A stretch of 64,000 bases of DNA, taken from assembly GCF_021155775.2 (NCBI RefSeq), contig NC_060237.1, positions 30,863,257 through 30,927,256 on the forward strand. The letters run 5' to 3'. How positions within the stretch are numbered: the stretch's first letter is position 1; every line of letters begins with the position of its first letter. Shown here one piece after another: positions 11,901 to 22,970 of the stretch. The notes below the pieces were generated by a model. That model was not told the DNA's origin, searched no databases, and saw only the letters and a list, made by a program, of their open reading frames with translations. The stretch is from Neodiprion pinetum (lineage: Eukaryota > Arthropoda > Insecta > Hymenoptera > Diprionidae). The position numbers and the translations under genes are program-made.

Positions 11901-14369
11901 TCGCACGACGCAGCATTGAGTAATCATATTTTTTCGTATTTCGAATATTCTATTTTCAAGCTCTCTTCGCTGCTGGTTCAAATTTTCACTTTACCGATTA
12001 TGATTTTATTATTAGAAAACTAACTGCAACGTTCCTCAATTCGTACCTCATTCATAATCACGCGACTGTGCGAAAAAGTTACATCGAGGGTACTGCAAAC
12101 AGCACCTATTATACATTCTATATTCTATACATTCTACATTCTAATCAATTTGCGTTTTACTTCGACATTTCCAGAACAAAAATATCCAGAGCTCTGCGCA
12201 GCTTGCGACAATACGACTGCTTGTCAATACGCCAACACCGATAACCATGGACATATTGGTGCGCTGAACTGTTTGCTTGGAGGCAAAGGAAAGGTGGCCT
12301 ACGTTGCCCTGAGTTACGTCCAGCAATACTTTGACGTACGTATTTTGAAGTCGTCGCTAAACACAAATAATCAAGGAACTATTCCATGCTCCTCTTATGG
12401 ATTTTGATATATCAGGTTTATTCATGGATTCTAGATCAACAATCCCGTTTCGAGCACTAACGCGAACACAAACACTTCAATCTTGAATTCGTATCGATTT
12501 TTATGCACGAATGGTAGCCTGGACCAATTGAACTCTACAGATCCTTGCAGCTGGCTCAAGCAACCTTGGCAGATGATTTTGGCCCGAAAGTAAGAATGCT
12601 TCGATTTGGATCGTTTTCTACAGAACTATGAGTTCTACTAATACCTTGAAAGCATTAGATGAAAAAAACAATTCGACACCATGCATTGTTGGTTTGAATT
12701 TCAGCGACATTGCAGCCGCGCTCCAGGAGAAGCTGAAGGGTTGGCTATCGACGGATTCAGCTGTCCAAGACTGGACTGCGGCTTTGAAGTCGATTCTTGA
12801 GAAAGAGACCGTGGTTCAATATTTACCCGAACTGAAAAGTCTGACGGCATACCTTTCGGACGGAAGAGAACTTGCGACTGCAACGTCGGGTTGCGGTAGT
12901 AACATTCGATGGTGCACGGTAAACACCGAGGAAAACAACAAGTGCAATTGGATAGCCAAAGCAGTTTCTACTCACGGTATCCAACCAGACGTATCCTGCA
13001 AACCGGCCAATTCTACTTTTGAATGCCTCCGTGACATAGCAAGCGACAGCGCGGATATCATCACGATTGATTCAAACTATGGTCATTTCGCGAGACAGTA
13101 AGTAATTTTACCCAATACGATGATCAATCCTCACCCGCGCACATTTCTCGTTTCTTTCCAACGTCTCGTCCGATTCTGCGGTTCAGAAATTTAAGACCGC
13201 GTTTTACTCCAGGGTTTTCAATTTGTCGACGGTCATGTACACCGAGACGGAAAACGACAGGAACAGCGTGGTGATAGCGGTTGTTCGCGAGGGTACCACT
13301 TACAACGTATCAAGTTTTGCTACCTTGAAGTCCCGCTCGGCCTGTTTCCCCGAGTTCGGAGGTATCGCTTGGCTTAGTTTTGTCAACGCTGCTCGTCTGA
13401 ACAACGTCATATCTAACTCCTGCGACGTGGTAACACAAGTGACGAGCCTTCTGTCCAGCGCTTGTGCACCGGGATTCGGTGACGGAAATCATCAGAACAG
13501 CACCACTGGAACCACATCGTCAAAGCTATGCTCTCTTTGCCCGGTCGAAGCCAACAACTCATCCTGTTCAGCAAATCACAGCAATATTTATTACGGAGAC
13601 AAAGGGGCCCTTGAATGCCTCAAGAGCGGTGCTGGCGACGTAGCTTTCATAGAGTATTTGAACTTGCGCGGTAAGTTCGTCGTTGAGTGAATAGTATAGA
13701 TACCTGTCATACGTTTGAAAAGACGGGCGTACAATATTTACGGTATACCGTTCGTGCCATACTCGAGAGAATTGAAATTTTTGCACAACGTCGGATTAAT
13801 GATCAGCAACGTCTCAAACGTTTTTATGCTTCCTTTTTTTCAGACGACATTGCAGCCGGAGTTATAAATGCGTCGCAATACCGAGTATTGTGCAGAAACG
13901 GTAGCTTGTCTTTGTACACAGGGTTTCAGGTTGACGAACAGTGCGCGCTTTCCATCACCATCGACAGTGAGGTAAAGATGGAATTATACTCGGTTTCAAT
14001 TATGCAAAATCGTATGCAATTCTTACCGACTCAACGCACGATATATTGTTGTAGGTGATGGGACGAAAGAACGCATCTGCGATAAATACAACGGATACAG
14101 TTTTGGCGCTGTTGAAAATTGAGGATTGGCTGGGATATCGCGTGGAAACACTGAGACCGATCGACGTTTACGGTCCGTTTAATGGTACAAAGAATCTTTT
14201 ATTCAAGGATTCAACAACTGGCCTCGAGACCACGAACTCAACGCTCAAAACAGTCCTAGCGTACAAAGAGCTTTTCGCTCATTACGAGAGCTGTACCGGC
14301 TCTGGAAGCATTACTGTACTTGCCAGCTTCAGCACGATTCTGCTATTATTCTTGGCTCATTGTTTGTAA
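8986..14369 (+). CDS. Transferrin-family protein with GPI-type tail and degraded iron sites
   Basis: Nine exons: 8986-9043, 11320-11553, 11641-11919, 12175-12335, 12435-12589, 12624-13097, 13213-13670, 13844-13971, 14055-14369, all in phase, 753 aa. A signal peptide (MRAVYLVFLFLGAVAAQ) is followed by two transferrin lobes. Recognisable motifs are GEVDFGIFTAEEA, TVAVVPSNF, FLCTNGSL...PCSWLKQPW and GALECLKSGAGDVAFIEY. The C-terminus is a hydrophobic tail (TVLASFSTILLLFLAHCL) after a small-residue stretch, as in GPI-anchored melanotransferrins. Compared from memory with vertebrate transferrin, the N-lobe ligands Asp63, Tyr95, Tyr188 and His249 align with Thr, Lys, His and Gln, and the anion-site Thr/Arg with Pro/Lys. 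The C-lobe keeps an Asp (ADIITID) but little else. It is therefore probably not a normal two-site iron carrier. The second exon is separated by a 2.3-kb intron. Which insect Tsf class this is cannot be fixed here. Confidence 0.85.
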
Positions 14370-15800
14370 AATATTAACAGAGTTTAATTATTTATGTATT
14401 ACTATAAACTTGTAAGTATGGTAGGTGAGATCAATAATACCTATTATTATGTTATCATTATGTGTTCCGTTTGCTATTTAGTATTGTGTAATTTCTATAT
14501 AACACGTAAGTTTAGAATTACATTTTCTAAGAATAAATTAATAAAAATCTTGTAACCATACAATTATCATGACCTATGAGGTTTGTTTCAATATCGTATC
14601 TTTTGTTTATCACTTATAATTCATGTGCTCAACAGTGAAACTCGCGGAAAAGTTTTACCGTCTCAAACAAAATGAACAATAAATACGCCAAAGCTGAGAT
14701 CACTCTTTTTGTATACTCACACGGAAACACGAAGTTGAATGTAAGTGAACGCCTGTAGTGCAAACAATGTTACGTTGAAAAATAGCGAGAAATACGCTAT
14801 AGCTGTGCAGCGTTCAATCACAATAAACCGAACGCTGATAATAAAGCGAGAAAATACACTGCTGATTTTATTTATATCCAAGCTTCAACCGGGGCGAAAA
14901 AAGGAGTAAAATAAAAAAGTTTAAGCATCGGTTTGGGGGGAGTTTGTTCTAAATTCGGACGGTCACAGTTGTAGTTGTGACTAGAAAACTGTCTCTCTAT
15001 ATTAGGGTGGTCCATTTTTTAACTTTTTTTGCTAAGGTGCCGATAAGTGAAAATATTTAGAAGTAGCTACCAATTATTATAATATTTTTTATTTATTTTT
15101 ATGTGTACACCTTACGGACTTATATATATGCATACATATAAGTCCGTAAGGTGTACAGTATATGCATAAAAATAAATAAAAAACATTTCAACAATTGGTA
15201 GCGATCTCTTAATATTTTCCTACTTCCTTCAGCTTTTACAATTTTTTTTCAGTATTTGTCACAAATTTTTCGAATAGCACCTTAAAGAAGAAACATGTAA
15301 AAGCGAACAACTTTACTCTATATGCAGAAAAGTTTTCGGCTCAAAAATCGCCGTAACTAATATAGGAAGGTCAAAGTTTCCGCCGAGATCTGATGTTCAC
15401 AGTTTGAATTGAAGATTTTAGCGCGCGCTGCGCGCAGAACTTGACGGTCGGAAACAATTTGGAACGTCTACGATTGTTGTTAACTGTTAGTTGCGCTATC
15501 TGGCGATGATTGGCTGTCGCGAGGACGGCATTTGACGATGACTTTTTTTTGACATCGAACCCGGCTGTTTTTACATATAATATCAATGCCGAGAGTATAA
15601 ATTTCTTTTCTTAACATATTTCCTCATTTCACTTGATGATAAAACTGCAATGCAGGAACCGAGCCCGTTTTAAGCGACAGTACATTCGTTGTTTTGATTT
15701 CCGGTCACACCACACGTAGCCTGTTATTGGACACCCTGTTCCCATTTCGCTGACCCCAACTTACGCAGTCCTCCTTGAAACACCTCACAAGCCTGGAAAG
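14370..15800. other. Intergenic region with transferrin 3' UTR and a foldback repeat
   Basis: Polyadenylation-like AATAAA hexamers occur at about 14532-14545, just after the transferrin stop. The rest is AT-rich with no supported gene, apart from the inverted repeat near 15.05-15.22 kb. Confidence 0.5.
15047..15222. repeat. Imperfect inverted repeat (foldback / MITE-like)
   Basis: Arms at about 15047-15130 and 15134-15222 pair almost end to end. The core GTACACCTTACGGACTTATA is mirrored around a very short loop, and weaker pairing continues outward. It probably derives from a palindromic DNA-transposon derivative. Outer element ends were not identified. Confidence 0.75.
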
Positions 15801-15830
15801 GGGCTGTTCGAAGTTTTTACGTGCATTAAA
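15800..15830 (+). other. Candidate non-coding first exon of the BZW gene (end)
   Basis: A strong donor (AAA|GTAAGTC) at 15830/15831 has no matching coding frame. The next acceptor with BZW coding sequence lies at about 16655 (TTATTACAG), only about 11 bp before the BZW start codon, so a 5' UTR exon ending at 15830 is plausible. The exon start is unknown; only its end is supported. Confidence 0.35.
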
Positions 15831-16666
15831 GTAAGTCAAACCACAATCAAAATTCGTGAATTACTCGCTTTGTTTTCCCTCGAATATTTTCGCCAACCCT
15901 ACAAGGCGGAACGGTGAGGATGTCGAGGATATGATGACGCGCCTTAACCTCGGAAGTAAAGGCGGCCCAAACGTGGAGGAATGATTGATATCGCATCTCG
16001 GGGCACACGCAATCATAACATACATGAACTCGCCCTCTTCTTTATCATTCTCGGCCAATTTCCATCCCAACATATCGCTCTCCCTTCTTCTTATCCTTCA
16101 CCAACACGGACCTTCGTTATTTACGCCTGGTCATACCAAGGTTAATTCGCAAATCTAACTTTTCCTAATTTTGTTGCACTCCTTTGTTTGGTTCACTCTT
16201 GTCAAACTCTCTTTCCACGCAAGAATTTTATCCTCTATTTTTATCCAATGAACTGTACCCAACATTTCAAGGTTCTTCGTCGCCACCTATTCATTTGCTT
16301 TCATAATCATACGTGTTAATTTTGCATACATGTAATTTTCTTCTTAAAATTGTGTTGTGGTTTCCATCAATGATGATAATATGATAATGATGATTACAAT
16401 TCTCTGAACTTAATTCGATTGCAAATTGTATCGTCGCACTTATGAATGCAACCCAATATTCCCAGAGTGCAATTTTTCTTTTCGTAAGACAGTTTTAGCG
16501 ACGATTCTCGATTGAAATTTTTGTTTTCAGGTGTAACTTTGTGTCTCCGATAATTTAATCATCATTTTCATTATGTTGACAATCATGAACTCGTCGTAAG
16601 CAAGCCAAATGCGAACATGTATCCGCGGTATTTTGAATTTTTATTTTTATTACAGAAGGGAATTGT

Positions 16667-18757
16667 ATGAGTCAGAAAATAGAAAAGCCAGTGCTGTCAG
16701 GTCAACGCATAAAGACCAGAAAAAGAGGTATAAAACTATCATCAATAATACTGTTGAATGAACACTATCAAAAGTGTATTAACAAAAACTCATTGTAAAT
16801 TTAGCAAAACAAAAATAAATCACGAATTTAATAAGTAAATAATACAAATATATTTGAAACTTAAGATCCTGGTATATTGTTAAATGTTGAACGTGATTCT
16901 TGGTAAATCGTTTTTGGAGAAATATAACGTGTTTCAAAAAAAATTCACAATAGGCATTGATGTAAAGCTTTTTCATTCAATATTTGTCAATTCAATATCA
17001 ATTTTTCCCTGCTTTCATATTCAGATGAAAGAGAGAAGTACGACCCGACCGGGTTTCGAGATGCGATTCTTCTTGGATTGGAAAAGGCTGATAATGACTT
17101 AGAGGCCATTTCCAAGTATTTGGATGTGGCTGGTTCAAAGCTGGACTACCGCCGGTATGGAGAGGCACTTTTCGACATTTTAATTGCTGGTGGCCTCTTG
17201 GTACCAGGAGGCACCATTGCGCAAGATGGGGACAAACCGGTTAAAACCACCGCTTGCGTATTTGAACAACCCGAAGATATGGAGAGCATGAAAAACTTCG
17301 AACAGGTTCTTATTTTTTTATCTTCTTAAAGTTCAATTATATAATGGTCGTGCTTTCCCAATTGAATTGATACTTTACCCTGGACCTATTTTCACTTGTC
17401 GTACAGGTTTTCATTAAACTGACCCGACGCTACAAATATTTGGAAAAAATGTTCGAAGAAGAGATGAAGAAGGTGTTGGTTTTCATGAAGGGATTTACAG
17501 CAATGGAAAGGGTGAAACTAGCCCGAATGACTGCACTCTGGATCTCGAACGGTGCCTGTCCACCAACAGTACTTTCTGTATTAATCAACGAACATCTCGT
17601 CAAAGACAACTTGGCTCTCGACTTTTTGATGGAAGTTTGTGTTACTTGGAAACAGGAAAAAGGATTGCCTAGCTTGATGACTGCCCTTAAGCGTGGAGGC
17701 ATTGAAGGAAGGTGAATCAATTATGCTTAAACGTTCACTCACTAAATTTCGGTAGAAATATCTAGATAATAATAATGATGGACTAGGCGGTCATGAATCC
17801 CGAGACTTGTTTTTCAACAAAGGGTAACAGAGAGTTTCAAATCTCGATCTTTACGATCAGTCGGTGACAAAAAACAGTTTCACATTTTTATATAATTTCG
17901 TCATCTTAGGTTGATGGAATTTGTTCCGCCAAATAAAAGGACAGAAGAACACTTTAGATCAGCCTTTGAAGCAGCAGGTTTAGCTGATATTGTCAAGTTA
18001 CACAAGGCGCAGGCCAGCCAAGAAGCAAAGCGTGATTTACAGCAACTTTTACTCGACGATTTGGCTGACAATCGACCAATCAAGGACATTGTAATTGACC
18101 TCAAAGACATGGCAGTAAAGAGCTGCATCCCTGAACATGAAGTCATCGGATTGGTATGCTGAATTTAAAAATTATCCATATTAAACTTTGTGTGCTTGAA
18201 AACGCGCAAGAATATTATATACCGTCTCATCGGAACTGTATCGGTTTGAAATACTCGTTACTGTTCACAGATTTGGGGAGTAGTGATGGGTCAAGCCGAA
18301 TGGAATAAGAAAGAAGAACTTGTTGCCGAACAAGCGCTGAAGCATTTGAAGACCTACACACCGCTGTTCGGTGCATTCACATCCACTGCCAGATCTGAAC
18401 TAGCTTTGCTACTAAAGGTTCAAGAGTTTTGCTACGAGAACATGAACTTTATGAAAGTCTTCCAAAAGATCGTCTTGCTTTTCTACAAAAGTAAGTTTCC
18501 ATAGCACTAAGGACAAATTAAAAGTCGTACAAAGCCAATTCGTTAAGTTCTGAAACCCTTTTACTTGACTGCTTAACGATGTCACTTTGTACTTTTTGTT
18601 CTCAGCGGATGTAGTGTCGGAAGAAGTGATCTTGAAGTGGTTCAAGGAGGGTCACTCAGTTAAAGGAAAGATGCTGTTTTTGGACCAAATGAAAAAATTC
18701 ATCGAGTGGCTGCAAAGTGCCGAAGAAGAGTCAGAATCTGGAGAAGAGGAAGATTAA
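16667..18757 (+). CDS. BZW1: BZW / eIF5-mimic protein (W2 domain)
   Basis: Coding exons 16667-16727, 17025-17305, 17407-17711, 17910-18153, 18271-18490, 18606-18757 give 420 aa, the usual length of BZW proteins (Drosophila krasavietz, vertebrate BZW1/2). The N-terminus reads MSQKIEKPVLSGQRIKTRKR, followed by the conserved FRDAILLGLEKADNDLEA and YLDVAGSKLDYRRYGE blocks. The C-terminal W2 (eIF5C) domain ends in LKWFKEGHSVKGK...FIEWLQSAEEESESGEEED, where the acidic/aromatic boxes bind eIF2-beta. Family knowledge: the protein competes with eIF5 and tunes start-codon stringency in the cytoplasm. AATAAA at about 18776 follows the stop closely. Confidence 0.95.
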
Positions 18758-20474
18758 AGTGATTGAAGGTATTTTCAATAAAAACTCAATCACACAATTA
18801 AAAACAACAAACGTGATATTTCATCAGCCAAAATATTGAGCAGCTTTTTTTCAATTGCTGCCAAAATCTTCAATTATGGCTGAATGTTTTCACATTTTTG
18901 GTGTATCTTTGATGATTTTTTTTTTTGTCATTTGTTTTAGATAAATTGAAACATCATTGCAAGAAAACAGCACGTCAGTATTCTGTTCCACACTTGAAAC
19001 ACTTCGGTGAAGATGAACTAATCGGTGACGGGAATTTTTTTTTTACGTAAAAATTGGCGGTAAAAAATCACCGCAACAGTGCGTCAAAACAAAGGAATAA
19101 ACTGTTGATACTAGAAAAGAAAAGAAAATTAAATGAATGAACTTAAAATAAACTAATAGGTAAATTTAACCTGGGGAACTATTGTAAATCCGCAATGTTT
19201 CTGAATTGTATTACTTTAAGAGGAAATATTTTGTGTTACATTTTTATATCTCCGCTACAAAATATATACAGAATGACAAAAAAAAAAAAACAGCAAAAAA
19301 GTATTTGAAAAAAATGACATTATCTTTGTGTGCGTACAATTTTCGGTACCCCGTCTTACTTTGTATAATAACAATAATTGTATTGTTTAGTTTGGAGAAA
19401 AATATATTGTCAGGTGATGTTTTATAACAGGGGTTTTGGTCAATTCCTGATTGTAAAGACGGAAAAAAATGAAAATGGCGGAAACGATTGTGATCTTGAT
19501 TTTTGATTCTTCTATTAGTTCAGATGTTACTTGAATGATCCTCATCTAATATTCGCATGCAATAATTATTTCCCATTTAAATAGCATAAGTATTTCATAT
19601 CATTCTTCGGCTACGCCATAGCCATGACAAATATACCAAGGATTCAGAACTGCGTACATTTTTTTGATATATAGTGGAAAATGTACTTTAACATCTAGGG
19701 TAGTTAATTTAAAGCTCGTTATGCAGGATAAAAACTACGAATTCAAATATCTAAGCCGAGCCTTATTTCAAGGAAATCTATCTTTTTATTTTATCGTCGA
19801 GAGAACCGTTTTTTGAATGGAAAAATGTCACTAGGTAACACCCATATGAGTCTTCGGGAAGAATTATACTGTTTCGATTAGCGGAGGTATGCGGAATTCA
19901 TGACATATAGAAATAGTTAAAACAATTTTTAGCAGTTTTGGTAAAATAGAATTTGTACATTCTGCGGATACGAACTTGTAGAATGGATTCATTGAACTTT
20001 CACAGCATTTTTAGATAATAAATTCTGATTGAATACAAATACGTAAAATTAAATCTTCATCAATGATACCAGTTAACAGTTACTGTTTGAGTAAACGAAC
20101 GTTACAAGGACAATGTGAATGTTGTATTGTAAGACGGAATACGAGGCATCAATCAATATTTTGGATGTGATTATGAAAACGGGAAACTGTTGGGAACATG
20201 TGTTCAATCCTACGTTGTCCATTTTGAGTGAATAAAATATCAAACTAAAATTGTGAGGGAGATTTTCAATCACGTTGCTACTTTGCCAATTCAGCCCGTG
20301 TACAGTTTCTTTTTTCCCCATATCTTAAGCACAGCTCAGGTTGTATCATTCATTTTTCGACATAACGTAACTACCGATGAATTTTAATACTGCATTCGCA
20401 GCAGAAAAGCGAAGCAGGCGATAAGAATAAAGACCAGGTGATATGAGGTAGTTGGAAACAATTTTTTTATATAT
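18758..20474. other. Intergenic region between convergent BZW and SerRS genes
   Basis: Should contain the 3' UTRs of both genes (poly-A hexamer near 18776 on +). The sequence is AT-rich, with homopolymer A/T runs near 19.04 and 19.28 kb. No supported coding sequence. Confidence 0.5.
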
Positions 20475-22000
20475 TCAGTGTATTTTTGGTTTGTACTTAG
20501 CAAATCTCATAGCCGCAACAGGCTGTTGCTCTATAATAGTTTTACCCTTCATAAAGGGTAATAATTTTTCAGGTATCTTAATAATTCCTTCTTCAGTTTG
20601 ATGCGTTTCACAAAGAGCAATTAACATTCTCGGTATAGCACACGCTGTGCCATTCAATGTATGAACGTGCTCCAATCTGTGATCCGCCGTCTCATATTTG
20701 ATCCCAAGCCTACGAGATTGATAATCTGTGCAGTTGCTGCAGCTAGATAATTCACCAAAAAGTTTTCGCCCAGGCATCCAACCTTCAATGTCCAATTTCC
20801 TACGAAATTCATTCAAATTATACCTTTTCACAACTATCATAGAATCACAATTACAATTTGAAGTATACCTGTAAGCCGGAGCTCCTAATTCGTGAGGAGG
20901 CATATCTACGACTTTGAAATGAATCCCCAAACTACTGAACAATTTTTCTTCAATCGACTGAAGTTCGTTTAAAAGCTCGGCGGATTGATGCGGTTGGCAG
21001 CAAACAAACATTTCTACCTTTGTAAACTGATGTACCCTATAATAAGATGCTTCGAATGATACAGGATTATGAAAATTGGATTGGAATCGGTATTTTGCCG
21101 CATCTATTGACTGCTTACCTATACAATCCTCTCTCTGCAATAATGCTCGAGGCTTCAGCTCGGTAGCACCTGCTGACAGCTGCATACTTAAGAGGCAGAT
21201 GCTCGAGAGACAATCGAGCACCAGCAAGTTTCCCAGCAATAGCCATCTCCGCAGTTCCAGACAAACTTTGACAATGGCCGTGAGCAGAATCCAAGTAATA
21301 GACCTGCGTTCTTGTCCCTTCGACAATCATTCCGCACCGCTCAATGATCTGCGAAGGCAGTATATCAGGTACAGAGATCACCTGAAAATTTCTATTGACG
21401 AGTTCACGGAGTGTGTAATAAACCAGAGCCTCCTCAAGTTCGGCGAGATCCCCGAGAAGCATGTAACTTCGGGAACCAGATAATTGTCCCAAGTTTTCTG
21501 TACGTATAAGTTTCAAGTTTTTAGCTAGATCCTCAAACTCTTTCGGCTGGTAATTAAAGGTAGGCATAGAACCGCAAGTGTTTAAAACTCTCCCCTCTGG
21601 CCCATAATCAGAGACACGAGGATCTGTTTGATTTGGTATTTTTCCAAGCTCTATATCCAACAATTCCCTAGAGGCTGATGTTTCAAGCAGTTGATGAACC
21701 TTGTCAATGTCGCCGATACCTTTTCTTTGCTTTATGTTCTCAGCAATATATTTCCGATTACCCACATCGCACAAGTATTCAATATCGTACTCCGGTTGTG
21801 GTAATTCTAGATTCACTTTAGGCGCTGAGGTAACGGTCTAAGGCAAACGATAAATGAATGGAAAGTAAGTTACATACTATCAGGTTAGTCCAGTTACGTA
21901 GAGAAATTTTCAAAGGTTAGGAAGTTCGATGATGTACCTTAGCGTCCGTACAAAGCGATCTGTATTTGTATAAATTAGCTAACCGTCTACTGAAATTCAT
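20475..22000 (-). CDS. SerRS-m: Seryl-tRNA synthetase, mitochondrial
   Basis: Three exons: 21938-22000, 21119-21837 and 20475-21036, in phase, 447 aa. The first exon gives a basic, Ser/Arg-rich leader (MNFSRRLANLYKYRS) like a mitochondrial targeting peptide. Class II synthetase motifs are clear: GTAEMAIAG (serine-binding TAE), the motif 2 region VSRCYRAE...GLYRVHQFTKVEMF, SNCTDYQSRRLGIKY, and motif 3 TLNGTACAIPRMLIALCETHQ. The expected function is charging of mitochondrial tRNA-Ser. Insects also have an inactive paralogue (Slimp), but the intact catalytic motifs here favour the active enzyme. The start codon faces the ADGRA-type gene 0.97 kb away. Confidence 0.92.
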
Positions 22001-22970
22001 ATTCAATCGCGTTGTCGTACTTCTATCAATAATCGGCAGTGTGAAGAAAATCGGTGATCATTCTTCGACCGACTTCTTTCACTCAGGAATTTACTGTCGT
22101 CTGCTGCAGCTTTTCTTTCATCCCTACAGGAAAAACAACGACAAAAACCTCAAAATCGAACTTGATTGGGCGCAGGCGCCGAGCTTGAGACAGGAAACTC
22201 TCTTCCAATAAACGAGGGACGAAAGAAAGCCTGCAACAACGGTGCTAATTGGGTCTTGGCATGTAGTACATTTTTACCTTGGTCTTGTTTTGGTATGAGA
22301 AATAATCCGGTAACAAACGGTAACGTGTTTGATTAATTGATGCCGCTATTTAGCATGGCTGTCGGTGGAAAAGTTACTTCATTGAAGGGCCTCAATTACG
22401 GTAAATTCATCACGATGTGAGATAATACGACGCTCGACGATATCCGTATGTAGGTACGAACAAGTTTCGTTGTTATTCTTGTATTTTATTGTCACTATCT
22501 CATCAGCTCATCCCTTTCACCAATGAGTTCACAAACAACAATCGTTTGCTTCTTTTTTTTCGCGTCATCGATTGCCGCTTTCAAATCCTCTTCCGTTGTA
22601 ACTTTCATCCTAGAATGTTATCTCGATAACTTGCATCACGCATATAGGTGAATGCTCATCTTAGATAGTGCATTTTTCCATACTCGTAAACAAACCCTTT
22701 GTCAGATTTACTTCTCAATTTTTAAGACTCTATCGCCGTTGTATGACACTGTGCTTTAGTTGGTCGCTTCTTCCCTTCATTGAACTTTAAACTCATTCTT
22801 TGCGAATCACATATTTTGAAAATGTATGGTAAAACATTTAAATCTCATTCCAATTAACGTATCCCGTTGCTGAGAATTTTCTATTTACGTAATTAAAAAA
22901 TTTAAATTCTTTTTTCAAATTTGTGTTGTTTCCAACGCAGCTTCATAAAGACTCTTGGAGCTCCGCGACA
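22001..22970. promoter_or_regulatory. Divergent promoter region, SerRS-m / ADGRA3-like gene
   Basis: Less than 1 kb separates the two divergent start codons. An acceptor-like CGCAG at 22936-22940 before the receptor start suggests that the coding start lies in a second exon with an upstream non-coding exon. No other feature is seen. Confidence 0.4.
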
